Source of the DNA: Bacteroidetes bacterium UBA1935
Lineage (GTDB): Bacteria > Bacteroidota > Bacteroidia > Chitinophagales > Chitinophagaceae
Length of the DNA stretch: 64,000 nucleotides
Reading direction: 5' to 3'
Assembly (NCBI GenBank): GCA_002337045.1
Contig: DDFF01000003.1
Coordinates: 372,001 to 436,000, forward strand
A program made the position numbers and the translations under genes. The notes beneath the pieces are model-generated. The model was not told the DNA's origin, made no database searches, and worked only from the letters and a program-made list of their open reading frames with translations. How positions within the stretch are numbered: the first letter of the stretch is position 1; every line of letters starts with the position of its first letter. This document shows, one piece after another, positions 26,130 to 35,656 of this stretch.

Positions 26130-28643
26130 ATGCAATCCATCCCGATAGTTTTTCGCAGAACAATATTGTTGTTCCTATTTACCACATTATATATACAGGC
26201 CAAAGCACAGACATCATTGACTGCCGGTGATATAGCTTTTACCGGCTATATCTTTAACAACACTGGAACAGTGTCAGATCAATTTTCATTTGTATTATTA
26301 GCCCCTATCGACCCGGGCACCATTATCCACTTTACAGATAATGGTTGGCTTGGTAGTGCTTTCAGAACAGGCGAAACAGATATTGAATGGACAAGTAATG
26401 CTGGGTATGCAGCAGGCACTGAAATAACTATAGTCAGTGGTGCAAGTACTGCCGTTCTCAACAACAGTTCTTCTGCCGGAAGTTTGGTTGTAACCGGCGT
26501 TACTTTAAGCCTCAACTTCAATGGCGACCAGATACTTTGCTATCAGGGCAGTACACTTACATCAAGCCCTACATTTATTACAGGCATACACTCCAATGTG
26601 TATTCAACTACCAACAGCGACCCCGTAACTACTACAGCTGCTGCGTGGGATGGCACAAACAACTCCGCATTTTCAAGTAATATGCCAACAGGCCTTACAG
26701 GTGGCGTTAATGCAATTTGGTTGGGAACACAAGGCGTAATATCTTCTGAAACAGTAAATGCTCGTTTCAATTGCTCAGGCAATCTTTCTACAGTAGCCAA
26801 TATCAAAACAAGTATTTACACATTCAGCAATTGGACAAAAGATCTTATAGGTGTAGGCATTGGCACTACTCCATCATTTACACTGCCAACAGGGTGTTCT
26901 TTTCTTGCAGCTACCACTACCACATGGAATGGTACTACATGGAGCAATGGCGCACCAACAGCATCTGTTGATGCCATTATTGCCAGCAGCATTACACCAG
27001 GCAGCTTTACCTGCAAGGCGCTCACCATCAACAGCGGTGTAGCATTGACAATGAACAGCGGCGCTACTGCCAACATAAATGGTAACCTCACTAACAGTGG
27101 TAATGGCTTCAGCGGTACGGGTACATTCAACTTCGCGGCAAGCGGCACCCTCAGTGGCAATGCCATCTCTTGTGCAGGTACGGTAACGGTAGCATCGGGC
27201 GCTACGCTTACTACTGCAGGCTTACTCACTTTCACATCAGATGCTACCAATACAGGCCGCATCGGCAATAGTGCGGGTAGTATCAGCGGTACGGTTAATA
27301 TACAACGCTACATACCGGGCGGACGCAGAGCATTCCGTTTCCTTGCTCATCCTTTCACATCGGCACAAAGCATGAGTGCATTGACAGATGATATAGACAT
27401 AACAGGCAGTGGCGGTTCTCCTTTTACAACTACGGGCACCAACAGCCCTTCTGCTTTCTTCTTTGATGTGGCAGCAGGCGATAACACAACTACAGGCAAC
27501 AATCCGGGATGGACAGCGTTTGCTGCATCAAGCAACTGGAATCAGTATCAGGCAATGCGTGTACTGGTGCGCGGTGCTAAGGGCGAAGGCCTGACAAGCG
27601 GTGCATATACACCAAGTGCTGTAACGCTGGATATGAGTGGCACTGTAAACCAAGGCAATCAAACCATCAGCCTTACCAAAGGTAGTGGTACAAGTTTTGT
27701 ATTGGTGGGCAATCCGTTCCAGAGTCAGGTAAATATGGATGCGATCAGTGGCACCAATATTGGTAGCAGCTTCTTTATCTGGAATGCTAATCAAGGCACA
27801 AAGGGTGGCTATACTTCTTACACGTTCGGTTCTTCTTCTTTCAACCTGCCTGCGGGCGGTGCATTTGTTACTACCCTTACGGCAAATGGCTCTGTGTCTA
27901 TTGAAGAAGCGGATAAAACAAACAACACTCCTGGCACTATGCTGAAGACAACAGGTATAACTAATCAAGTAGAACTGAAACTGGAAGACAGCACGATATT
28001 CTGGGATAGGTTGTTGTTGAATTTTGATGACAAGGCAATGGCAACGGTAGATTATCCGGATGCTGCGAAACTCTACAATCCTGATATGACTTTCTACACA
28101 TTGAGTAAAGATGATTCGATGCTTTCGATAGATACACGTCCGTATGTAGCAAGCGAAACCATCAAGCTTGGTTTGTATGCAGATGTCAAAAAAAATTTCA
28201 AATTCACTGCACCGAATGTAAATATGCCAGTGGGTACTAAGCTGTTCTTCACAGACAAGCTGCTGAGCAAAACAATAGAAGTAACCCCTGCGTTTGAATA
28301 CTGGTTTACTGTAGATACAAGCAACGCATCTTGGGGCAATAACCGCTTTGAGCTGAATACACAGGGCGAACCTACAAGCATCAAAAATATAAATGCAAGC
28401 AAGCTGAAAGTGAAGCTAGTTCCCAACCCTGCTACAGAGAATGTAACAGTCTATTACGAAGATGCAGGCAAAGAACTGAATATCATTGTAACAAACATGA
28501 TGGGTGTAAAAGTGGCAACGGCTACTGCAACTAATATCAATGGTAATGTAACGATACCTACTTCGCAAGTTGCCAACGGCATCTACAACGTAACCATCTA
28601 CAACGGTGCAGAAGTGATGACACAGAAACTCATAAAACAATAA
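26130..28643 (+). CDS. Giant secreted T9SS protein 4 with GDIAFTGY domain
   Basis: 837 aa from ATG 26130; the longer frame from GTG 26082 adds a polar leader before the signal and is less likely. The signal peptide ends YIQAKAQ (about 27). The N-terminal domain LTAGDIAFTGYIF...IIHFTDNGW is of the same type as in giant 3. A middle with TTTWNGTTWSNGAP and gene-wide Ser/Thr/Gly-rich strands follows. The shared block starts at RYIPGGRRAFRF (about 392) and ends in the type A signal LVPNPATEN...QKLIKQ. N-terminally it groups with giant 3, but its C-terminal DNA is nearly that of giants 1, 2, 5 and 6: a mosaic. Confidence 0.8.
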   Translation: MQSIPIVFRRTILLFLFTTLYIQAKAQTSLTAGDIAFTGYIFNNTGTVSDQFSFVLLAPIDPGTIIHFTDNGWLGSAFRTGETDIEWTSNAGYAAGTEITIVSGASTAVLNNSSSAGSLVVTGVTLSLNFNGDQILCYQGSTLTSSPTFITGIHSNVYSTTNSDPVTTTAAAWDGTNNSAFSSNMPTGLTGGVNAIWLGTQGVISSETVNARFNCSGNLSTVANIKTSIYTFSNWTKDLIGVGIGTTPSFTLPTGCSFLAATTTTWNGTTWSNGAPTASVDAIIASSITPGSFTCKALTINSGVALTMNSGATANINGNLTNSGNGFSGTGTFNFAASGTLSGNAISCAGTVTVASGATLTTAGLLTFTSDATNTGRIGNSAGSISGTVNIQRYIPGGRRAFRFLAHPFTSAQSMSALTDDIDITGSGGSPFTTTGTNSPSAFFFDVAAGDNTTTGNNPGWTAFAASSNWNQYQAMRVLVRGAKGEGLTSGAYTPSAVTLDMSGTVNQGNQTISLTKGSGTSFVLVGNPFQSQVNMDAISGTNIGSSFFIWNANQGTKGGYTSYTFGSSSFNLPAGGAFVTTLTANGSVSIEEADKTNNTPGTMLKTTGITNQVELKLEDSTIFWDRLLLNFDDKAMATVDYPDAAKLYNPDMTFYTLSKDDSMLSIDTRPYVASETIKLGLYADVKKNFKFTAPNVNMPVGTKLFFTDKLLSKTIEVTPAFEYWFTVDTSNASWGNNRFELNTQGEPTSIKNINASKLKVKLVPNPATENVTVYYEDAGKELNIIVTNMMGVKVATATATNINGNVTIPTSQVANGIYNVTIYNGAEVMTQKLIKQ

Positions 28644-28677
28644 TCCCTTCACGCTACAAAAACAATCCTCTTAAGTA

Positions 28678-28866
28678 ATGAAACAACTAAGAATAATTGC
28701 AGCATATATATTCTTCACCCTGCTGTCTGCAACAGCATATGCACAAGGCCCTGGCTTTGATGATGATGTGGTAGACGAAGTACCGCTGGATGGTGGCGTT
28801 AGTGCACTGGTAATAGCAGGCGCTGCCTACGGCGCTAAGAAGTTGAAGGACATGAAGAAAAAATAA
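28678..28866 (+). CDS. PIDGG-type small secreted protein 4
   Basis: 62 aa: signal peptide ending ATAYAQ, acidic GPGFDDDVVDEVPLDGG, hydrophobic helix, tail KKLKDMKKK. It is preceded by the same 34-bp spacer as copy 2. The DNA downstream of this gene was later copied to 35.2 kb together with the 3' end of a gene of this family. Confidence 0.75.
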   Translation: MKQLRIIAAYIFFTLLSATAYAQGPGFDDDVVDEVPLDGGVSALVIAGAAYGAKKLKDMKKK

Positions 28867-28891
28867 GCATTACTAAGTTTTGCTATACCTT

Positions 28892-28919
28892 ATCCCCGCC
28901 ATTTCTGGCGGGGATTTTT
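28892..28919 (+). terminator. Terminator of giant locus 4
   Basis: Perfect 9-bp stem ATCCCCGCC / GGCGGGGAT with a 6-base loop and T5. Confidence 0.85.
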
Positions 28920-29073
28920 GTAAAAATTGAATCACATCACATTAAAACATAACTACAAGTATAATTCAAAAGGGAAATTTCAAAGTTTAACAGCTAAGAA
29001 AGCCTATATACTCAATGCATTGGTTTTAAAAAATATATAACATAACCCACTATTTAAAACATTTATTTTCATA

Positions 29074-29115
29074 GCGTAACAGTCTGTTACGCTAATTGTT
29101 ACGCAAGTTGTTACG
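29074..29115 (+). promoter_or_regulatory. TGTTACG operator, copy 3
   Basis: A perfect 19-bp palindrome GCGTAACA-GTC-TGTTACGC (29074-29092) followed by two more direct TGTTACG boxes at 29097 and 29109, a 12-bp period. The last box starts 38 bp before the -7-like GTTATTTG (29147-29154), the spacing also seen at 12, 17 and 35 kb. Confidence 0.75.
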
Positions 29116-29176
29116 CTAAAAATTTCTCCATATATAAACTACAGCGGTTATTTGTTCCATTGTAAAACACCCCTGT

Positions 29177-29266
29177 ATGTATAAGCTAAATAAATATAAC
29201 ATCTTCACCGCATTGGTAGTGTTATGTACATTGTTTGCTTCTATAGCGGTGTTTATACTCTATTAA
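29177..29266 (+). CDS. 29-aa single-helix microprotein (KLxKYN family)
   Basis: ATG-TAA frame: MYKLNKYNIF followed by a hydrophobic helix ending VFILY. It shares the K-L-N-K-Y-N start with the 30-aa copies at 12 and 17 kb but has a different helix, so the N-terminal hexapeptide is the conserved part. The giant gene starts 15 bp after its stop, so translation of the two may be coupled. The nucleotide sequence is identical to the copy at 35551. Confidence 0.65.
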   Translation: MYKLNKYNIFTALVVLCTLFASIAVFILY

Positions 29267-29281
29267 AACAAACACCTCTAT

Positions 29282-32200
29282 ATGAAAAAAATTAAACATG
29301 CATTAATTGCATTAGCTGTATTGCTATGCATGCATCTAAACACCTATGCCCAGGTATGGGGATTTCCTATATGTCCTGTTGCAATTAACGGCAATGGAGG
29401 AATAATAGGCAAACCCAGTAAAACAATTATTGTAAATGGTAATCCTGCAATAGTATACGTAGACATATTACACACAAACGTATATTATATGCGTGCTAAT
29501 GATGCAAATGGCACCTCGTGGTCCGCTCCTGTTATTATTAATAATGATGGATTGTCAGCAAATAGCCCTAGCATTTGTATTGTAAACGGCAACCCCGCGG
29601 TTGCATACTCAAATGCAAGCCAAGACCTATACTACGTTCGGGCAACAGATGCAAACGGTACTAGTTGGGGAAAGCCTGTGCCACTTGATACAGTAGGAAC
29701 ACCAGGATTTTACAATAGCATATGTGTGGTTAATGGCAACCCGGCTATTTCTTATCAGGACGGAACAGATCTGAGTTATATTCGAGCTAATGACGCAAAT
29801 GGCAATACATGGGGAAGTGCCATTACGATTGACAGTGTTGGTGTTGTAGGGCTGTTTAACAGCATGTGTTTAGTAAATGGCAATCCGGCTATCGCTTACT
29901 TAGACCAAAGCAATTTTGACCTAAAATACGTTCGTGCTTCAGATGCAAACGGTAACACATGGGGTAGCACAGTGGTTGTAGATCCTAATGCACCATTTGG
30001 CGGGCAAAACATAAGCATGTGTTTAGTAAATGGCAATCCGGCTGTTTCCTATTACAGTAGTTCATTGAAATATGTACGTGCTACAGATGCTAATGGCAGT
30101 AATTGGGCAAGTTCCCAGAAATTGGACAGCGTTGGATTTACAGGCTTATTTCCAAGTTTATGTGTAGTATCAGGCAATCCTGCAATTGCTTATTTTGACA
30201 GTACTAACAACAATTTGAAATATATACGTGCTACCGACGCTTCAGGAAATACATGGGCCAATTCCATTACCTTAGATGGCACAACAAGTAACTCAGGCTA
30301 TTACCCTAGCATATGTTTCACAAATGGATACCCAACAATTTCATACCATTCGCCTTCAGGGTCTATACTTAAATATATACGTGCTACAGATGCGACAGGC
30401 ACTACCTGGGCAAGCCCTTTATCTTTTACAGGTACTGGAACTCAAGGACCATATAACAGTATATGCGTGGTTAATAACAATCCGGCCATCGCATATTATG
30501 ACCAAACAAATGGGGATCTGAAATATGCGAGGGCAACAAATACATCCGGCACTATCTGGGGAAATTCCGTTACACCTGATGCTTCTGGAAATACAGGACT
30601 ATATCCTAGCCTAGCAATCGTAAATAGCAATCCTGCAATTGCTTACAAAGGAACTTCCGGACTAAATTTAGGGCTCAATTATATAAGAGCAACAGATGGT
30701 AACGGTACCACTTGGGGTAGCTTTGTAAATGTAGATGCTACCGCGGGCAGTGGTGAATACAGCAATCTTTTGGTAGTTAATGGAAATCCGGCAATTGCAT
30801 ATTTTGAACGCAATAGGCAAGACTTGAAATATGTACGCGCTACGGATGCAAGCGGCACTACCTGGAGTACCCCTTATTATATAGATTCTGCAGGAGGTGT
30901 AGGAATTGGTGCAAGTTTCTTTATAGTAAACGGCAATCCTGCCATTTCTTATTATGACAGCACAAACGGCGATCTGAAATACGTACGTGCCATAGACGCA
31001 AGTGGCACTACATGGGGCACACCTGTAACTGTTGATGCTGCAGGGAATGTAGGACGTTACTCCTGTCTGCGAGTAATAAATGGAAACCCTGCCATATCAT
31101 ATAACGACCAAACAAATGGCAATCTCAAATTCATACGTGCCACCGATGTAAACGGTGCAAGTTGGGGTAGCCCCCTACTTATCTTACCTACGGGTAATAT
31201 AGGAACTTACAACAGCCTAAGCGTTTTAGACGGAGTGCCTGTCATTGCTTATTTTGAGCAGACCAAAAATACGTTAAATTTTATAAGCGCTACAAATAGT
31301 TCAGGCAGTAGTTGGGGCACCCCTACCACAATAGATGTATCGCCGGGCAAGTATACATCTATGATTACAAATGGTACAGACCTATTTATATCCTATTTCG
31401 CCAGAGCATTTCCTTTTGTAAATCGTGCAACTACAAATAAGTGGACCGGCATTACAAACACAGCATGGGGTACAAGTACTAATTGGAGCACAGGAACAGT
31501 ACCAGGTTCAGCAGATAATATTGGCATTCCATCCGGCTGCACAAACTACCCAAATATAACTTCAGGTACCATCAGTTGCAAATCAATAATAATTGAAAAT
31601 GGTGCTAGTATGACGTTGAATGGCGGAACACTACAGTTAACTGGCGAAATAAGTAACAGCGGTATACTAACAGCTACTAATGGCACTATAGTACTTAACG
31701 GTAATAGTGTACAAACAATTAATATAAATGCATTTACAGACAATACCATCAAAAATCTGACTCTAAGCAACAGTACGGGTGCTACTATTGCTGGCACTCT
31801 CAATATTACTGACACATATACACCTACCGCTGGCACACTTACTACAGGTGGTTTCCTTACACTGAAATCTACCGCCACAGGTACTGCACGCATTGCTGCG
31901 GGCAGCAGTGCAGGTGGCTACATCAGCGGTGTGGTTAATACAGAACGTTATATACCCGGCAAGCGTGCTTTCCGTTTCTTATCACATCCGTTCACTACCG
32001 CACAAAGCATGAGTGCATTGACAGATGATATTGACATAACTGGCACTGGTGGTTCACCTTTTACTTCTACTGCTACTAACAATCCTTCTGCTTTCTACTT
32101 CGATGTAACAGCAGGTGATAACAGCACAACAGGCAACAACCCCGGCTGGACGGCATACACTGCATCTTCTACATGGGCACAGTATCAGGCAATGCGTGTA

Positions 32201-33283
32201 CTGGTGCGTGGTGCTAAAGGACAAGGGTTATCAACAGCTGGCTATACACCAAGTGCTAATACTATCGATATGAGTGGTACGGTAAATCAGGGCGATGTTA
32301 CTGTGAGCCTAACTAAAGGCAGCGGTACAAACTTTGTACTGGTAGGCAATCCTTTCCCGAGCCAGGTAAATATGGATGCAGTAAGTGGTACTAATATTGG
32401 TAGCAGTTTCTACATCTGGGATGCTAATCAGGGTACACGTGGTGCATACACTTCTTACACCTTCGGTTCTTCTTCGTTCAATCTGCCTTGTGGTGGTGCA
32501 TTCGCCACTACCCTTTCTGCAAACGGTTCTATATTGTTTGAAGAAGCAGACAAAACAAACAACACTGCAGGCACCATGTTCAAAACTACTGGCATCGCCA
32601 ATCAGGTAGAACTGAAACTGGAAGACAGCACGATATTCTGGGACAGGTTGTTGCTGAATTTTGACGATAACGCAATGGCAACGGTTGATTATCCGGATGC
32701 TGCGAAACTCTACAATCCTGATATGACTTTCTACACATTGAGCAAAGATGACAGCATGCTGTCTATTGATACACGTCCGTACGTAGCAAGTGAAGTCATC
32801 AAGCTTGGTTTGTATGCAGGCATCAAAAAGAATTTCAAATTCACTGCACCGAATGTAAACATGCCTGCAGGTACAAAGCTGTTCTTTACAGATAAACTGC
32901 TGAGCAAAACAATAGAAGTAACACCTGCGTTTGAATACTGGTTTACTGTAGATACAAGCAGCGCATCTTGGGGCAACAATCGTTTTGAGTTGAATACACA
33001 GGGCGTACCTACGAGCAGCATTGCAAACGTGAACGCAAGCAAGCTGAAAGTGAAATTAGTGCCTAACCCTGCTACAGATAATGTAACACTCTATTACGAA
33101 GGAGCAGGCAAAGAGCTGAACATCATTGTAACAAATATGATGGGTGTAAAAGTGGCAACTGCTACTGCTACTAATATCAATGGTAACATAACAATACCTA
33201 CTGCGCAACTTGCCAACGGCATCTACAACGTAACCATCTACAACGGCAGCGAAGTGATGACACAGAAACTGATAAAACAATAA
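29282..33283 (+). CDS. Giant secreted T9SS protein 5 with VNGNPA repeats
   Basis: 1333 aa. The signal peptide ends NTYAQ (about 24). About 13 repeats with VNGNPAIxY and YVRATDANGTTWG cores follow (to about 700), the same type and number as giant 1 but clearly diverged. A strand-rich region with TNTAWGTSTNWSTGTVPG follows. The shared block starts at RYIPGKRAFRF (about 889) and ends in LVPNPATDN...QKLIKQ. The contrast between diverged repeats and a nearly identical C-terminal block is sharp. Probably the third gene product of the unit operator - microprotein - giant - small protein. Confidence 0.8.
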   Translation: MKKIKHALIALAVLLCMHLNTYAQVWGFPICPVAINGNGGIIGKPSKTIIVNGNPAIVYVDILHTNVYYMRANDANGTSWSAPVIINNDGLSANSPSICIVNGNPAVAYSNASQDLYYVRATDANGTSWGKPVPLDTVGTPGFYNSICVVNGNPAISYQDGTDLSYIRANDANGNTWGSAITIDSVGVVGLFNSMCLVNGNPAIAYLDQSNFDLKYVRASDANGNTWGSTVVVDPNAPFGGQNISMCLVNGNPAVSYYSSSLKYVRATDANGSNWASSQKLDSVGFTGLFPSLCVVSGNPAIAYFDSTNNNLKYIRATDASGNTWANSITLDGTTSNSGYYPSICFTNGYPTISYHSPSGSILKYIRATDATGTTWASPLSFTGTGTQGPYNSICVVNNNPAIAYYDQTNGDLKYARATNTSGTIWGNSVTPDASGNTGLYPSLAIVNSNPAIAYKGTSGLNLGLNYIRATDGNGTTWGSFVNVDATAGSGEYSNLLVVNGNPAIAYFERNRQDLKYVRATDASGTTWSTPYYIDSAGGVGIGASFFIVNGNPAISYYDSTNGDLKYVRAIDASGTTWGTPVTVDAAGNVGRYSCLRVINGNPAISYNDQTNGNLKFIRATDVNGASWGSPLLILPTGNIGTYNSLSVLDGVPVIAYFEQTKNTLNFISATNSSGSSWGTPTTIDVSPGKYTSMITNGTDLFISYFARAFPFVNRATTNKWTGITNTAWGTSTNWSTGTVPGSADNIGIPSGCTNYPNITSGTISCKSIIIENGASMTLNGGTLQLTGEISNSGILTATNGTIVLNGNSVQTININAFTDNTIKNLTLSNSTGATIAGTLNITDTYTPTAGTLTTGGFLTLKSTATGTARIAAGSSAGGYISGVVNTERYIPGKRAFRFLSHPFTTAQSMSALTDDIDITGTGGSPFTSTATNNPSAFYFDVTAGDNSTTGNNPGWTAYTASSTWAQYQAMRVLVRGAKGQGLSTAGYTPSANTIDMSGTVNQGDVTVSLTKGSGTNFVLVGNPFPSQVNMDAVSGTNIGSSFYIWDANQGTRGAYTSYTFGSSSFNLPCGGAFATTLSANGSILFEEADKTNNTAGTMFKTTGIANQVELKLEDSTIFWDRLLLNFDDNAMATVDYPDAAKLYNPDMTFYTLSKDDSMLSIDTRPYVASEVIKLGLYAGIKKNFKFTAPNVNMPAGTKLFFTDKLLSKTIEVTPAFEYWFTVDTSSASWGNNRFELNTQGVPTSSIANVNASKLKVKLVPNPATDNVTLYYEGAGKELNIIVTNMMGVKVATATATNINGNITIPTAQLANGIYNVTIYNGSEVMTQKLIKQ

Positions 33284-33318
33284 TCCCTACACTACGCTAA
33301 AAACAATCCTCTTAAACA

Positions 33319-33516
33319 ATGAAACAACTAAGAATAATTGCCGCATATATTTTCTTCACCCTGCTGTCTGCAACAGCATATGCACAAGGCCCCGGCTTTG
33401 ATGACGATGTAGTAGACGAAGTACCGCTGGACGGCGGTGTAAGCGCACTGGTAATAGCAGGCGCAGCCTACGGCGCTAAAAAGTTAAGGGCCATGCGAAA
33501 TAGTAAAAGCCAATAG
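33319..33516 (+). CDS. PIDGG-type small secreted protein 5
   Basis: 65 aa: signal peptide ending ATAYAQ, acidic GPGFDDDVVDEVPLDGG, helix, and an altered tail KKLRAMRNSKSQ instead of the usual run of lysines. The tail change follows a substitution near the 3' end, so this copy may be less constrained or drifting. It starts 35 bp after giant 5 with a slightly modified spacer. Confidence 0.7.
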   Translation: MKQLRIIAAYIFFTLLSATAYAQGPGFDDDVVDEVPLDGGVSALVIAGAAYGAKKLRAMRNSKSQ

Positions 33517-33550
33517 TTGATAAATAAACTACAGCCCCGTTCGGGGCACA

Positions 33551-33578
33551 AAGCCATCCTTTTAGGGTGGCTTTTTTG
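33551..33578 (+). terminator. Terminator of giant locus 5
   Basis: AAGCCA.CC / GG.TGGCTT stem followed by T6. A second small hairpin GCCCCG-TT-CGGGGC lies just upstream at 33534-33547. Confidence 0.75.
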
Positions 33579-33779
33579 TCGGGCACAACAATGTTTATCA
33601 AATTTTGCAGAATATCGAAGAACGATAGATAACTGAAGGTTAAAGTTTTGCACCTAAAAGCAAATAGCCGATTAGTACAGCCATAAATACATGTAGTCTT
33701 GCAGCTACTGTTTGAGTCATTAAATGACAAACCTGCAACTTATCCGGTTGAAAATCTGCATATATTGCACATTAAAGGA

Positions 33780-35072
33780 ATGCGTATGCGGCTATTTACA
33801 TATCTGTTATTGTGGTGCCTGCTTACTGCTGTCACTGCCAGTGCAGGCAAAAAAGTAAGGGTGCTGTTCATTGGCAACAGTTATACCTATGTAAATAACC
33901 TGCCACAGATACTGGCAGATATAGCCAATACATCAGGCGATACGATTATATGGGAAACAGAAGCACCGGGAGGCATGTCACTTAACCAACATTTCAACGC
34001 CAACCCTGCCACACTTACCAAAATAATGAAAGGAGGATGGGACTATGTAGTGCTGCAAGACCAGAGCCAGACACCTGCCCTGCCAAATGATTTTGTGGCC
34101 ACAGGCTTCTTTCCCTATGTACGCAAGTTGGATAGTGTGATTGACAAATACAATCCATGCGCGCAAACTATCATGTACATGACGTGGGGTCGCAAAAACA
34201 GCGACAACACAATGTGCCAACAATACACCATTAACTTTAACTGGCCGCACTATTGCAGCTATACAGCTATGGATAGTGTGCTGCGCCTGCGCTATATGAT
34301 GGCTGCAGACAGTATAAAAGCAGCCGTATCTCCTGTTAGTGCGGTATGGAGATACATCCGCAACAACCATATCGGCATTGAATTATATGACGCTGACGAA
34401 AGTCACCCTTCAGCAGCAGGTTCTTATGCCGGGGCACTAAGCTTTTATACAACCATATTCAGGAAAGACCCTACACTGACTAACGCATACAACTACACCC
34501 TAAATACAACCGATGCTGCCAACATACGAGCAGCAGCAAAAAAAGTAGTCTACGACAGTATGCAGCACTGGCATATCGGGCAATATGAGTTGGCTTCGGA
34601 TTTCACATATAGTAATGCAGGCTCGCTCTTTACATTTACCAACAGGTCTGTAAATGCAACGGGCTACAAATGGTATTTTGGCGATGGAAACACATCGACA
34701 TTGCAAAACCCGGTTCATAACTACGGGGCGGGTACAAAAACTGTCATGTTGGTAGCTACTGATGCTATAACCAATTGCGAGGACACCAGTTACACTAAAA
34801 TATTTTCACCAAATGCTGTTGAGGGTACCAACCTTTCAAAAATTGCGATAGTTCTGTATCCTAACCCCACGAGTGGCTTATTGAATATCAACAACAACAC
34901 ACATGAAGAAATAAAATCCATTCAACTCTATTCTATGCAAGGTAAGCTTGTGCTGGATTATTCCAATCCGTCCAACGTCATTGATGTGCGGCATTTATCA
35001 CCTGATACATATATGGTGCGTATTCAAACTGCATCAGGTTTGTCATACTATCATACCATCAACATTCTCTGA
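33780..35072 (+). CDS. Secreted SGNH-hydrolase-like protein with PKD domain and T9SS signal
   Basis: 430 aa from ATG 33780, preceded by AAAGGA; the TTG at 33699 is unlikely. The signal peptide ends TASAG. The catalytic-type domain starts VRVLFIGNSYTYVNNLP (block I Ser in GNS), has YVVLQDQSQTP, and a late D-x-x-H pair in DADESHPSAAG, the pattern of SGNH esterase-like proteins. A PKD domain follows (WYFGDGNTSTLQNPVHNYGAG), then a type A T9SS signal (LYPNPTSGLLNI...YYHTINIL). It would be a cell-surface or secreted hydrolase, perhaps on acylated glycans; substrate unknown. It sits between two copies of the duplicated segment and lacks a small-protein partner. Confidence 0.75.
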   Translation: MRMRLFTYLLLWCLLTAVTASAGKKVRVLFIGNSYTYVNNLPQILADIANTSGDTIIWETEAPGGMSLNQHFNANPATLTKIMKGGWDYVVLQDQSQTPALPNDFVATGFFPYVRKLDSVIDKYNPCAQTIMYMTWGRKNSDNTMCQQYTINFNWPHYCSYTAMDSVLRLRYMMAADSIKAAVSPVSAVWRYIRNNHIGIELYDADESHPSAAGSYAGALSFYTTIFRKDPTLTNAYNYTLNTTDAANIRAAAKKVVYDSMQHWHIGQYELASDFTYSNAGSLFTFTNRSVNATGYKWYFGDGNTSTLQNPVHNYGAGTKTVMLVATDAITNCEDTSYTKIFSPNAVEGTNLSKIAIVLYPNPTSGLLNINNNTHEEIKSIQLYSMQGKLVLDYSNPSNVIDVRHLSPDTYMVRIQTASGLSYYHTINIL

Positions 35073-35170
35073 CCAAAAAATAATTGCACTCATCCCCCTA
35101 TCTGATAGTACGATAGCATGTATGCAGCAATCTGTGTGCAGATGCACCGCGCAAAAAGGCGAAGATATTG

Positions 35171-35240
35171 CGTAAGCGCACTGGTAATAGCATGCGCTGC
35201 ATACGGCGCTAAGAAGCTAAGGGACATGAAGAAGAAATAG
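35171..35240 (+). pseudogene. 3' fragment of a PIDGG-type small-protein gene
   Basis: About 70 bp encoding the last residues VSALVIACAAYGAKKLRDMKKK and a TAG stop, with no start, signal peptide or PIDGG part. It is the left edge of the segmental duplication that runs on into giant locus 6. A Gly-to-Cys change in the helix also suggests loss of constraint. Confidence 0.85.
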
Positions 35241-35265
35241 GCATAACTAAGTTTTGCTATACCTT

Positions 35266-35293
35266 ATCCCCGCCATTTCTGGCGGGGATTTTT
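35266..35293 (+). terminator. Duplicated terminator upstream of giant locus 6
   Basis: The same ATCCCCGCC / GGCGGGGAT hairpin as at 28892. It now follows the gene fragment and about 190 bp of DNA after the SGNH gene, for which it may serve as terminator. Confidence 0.8.
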
Positions 35294-35447
35294 GCAAAAA
35301 TGGAATCACATCACATTAAAACATAACTACAAGTATAATTCAAAAGGGAAACTTCAAAGTTTAACAGCTAAGAAAGCCTATATACTCAATGCATTGGTTT
35401 TAAAAAATATATAACATAACCCACTATTTAAAACATTTATTTTCATA

Positions 35448-35489
35448 GCGTAACAGACTGTTACGCTAATTGTTACGCAAGTTGTTACG
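35448..35489 (+). promoter_or_regulatory. TGTTACG operator, copy 4
   Basis: Palindrome GCGTAACA-GAC-TGTTACGC (35448-35466) and direct TGTTACG boxes at 35471 and 35483. The -7-like GTTATTTG is at 35521, again 38 bp after the start of the last box. Confidence 0.75.
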
Positions 35490-35550
35490 CTAAAAATTTC
35501 TCCATATATAAACTACAGCGGTTATTTGTTGCATTGTAAAACACCCCTGT

Positions 35551-35640
35551 ATGTATAAGCTAAATAAATATAACATCTTCACCGCATTGGTAGTGTTATG
35601 TACATTGTTTGCTTCTATAGCGGTGTTTATACTCTATTAA
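35551..35640 (+). CDS. 29-aa single-helix microprotein (KLxKYN family)
   Basis: Identical in DNA to the gene at 29177. Flanking bases have several changes while the 90-bp frame has none, which is consistent with, though not proof of, selection on the peptide. It stops 16 bp before giant gene 6. Confidence 0.65.
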   Translation: MYKLNKYNIFTALVVLCTLFASIAVFILY

Positions 35641-35656
35641 AAACAAACACCTCTAT

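Larger units (their letters stand above)
28864..29281. repeat. Segmental duplication, copy A
   Basis: About 418 bp covering the stop of small gene 4, its terminator, the TGTTACG operator, the microprotein gene and the leader of giant 5. It is about 98% identical to 35238-35656 by eye, with only single-base changes and one extra A. Confidence 0.9.
35238..35656. repeat. Segmental duplication, copy B
   Basis: Copy of 28864-29281 with a handful of single-base differences. It carries the same terminator, operator and microprotein gene and leads into giant gene 6. The part downstream of the start codon of the giant gene is not conserved, so the recombination end lies at or just after the start codon. 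Confidence 0.9.

Noticed and set aside
12614..33283. CRISPR-like periodic repeats in DNA
   Set aside because: The periodicity is in frame with coding repeats (VNGNPA and related cores), spacers are not of constant length, and no cas genes exist.
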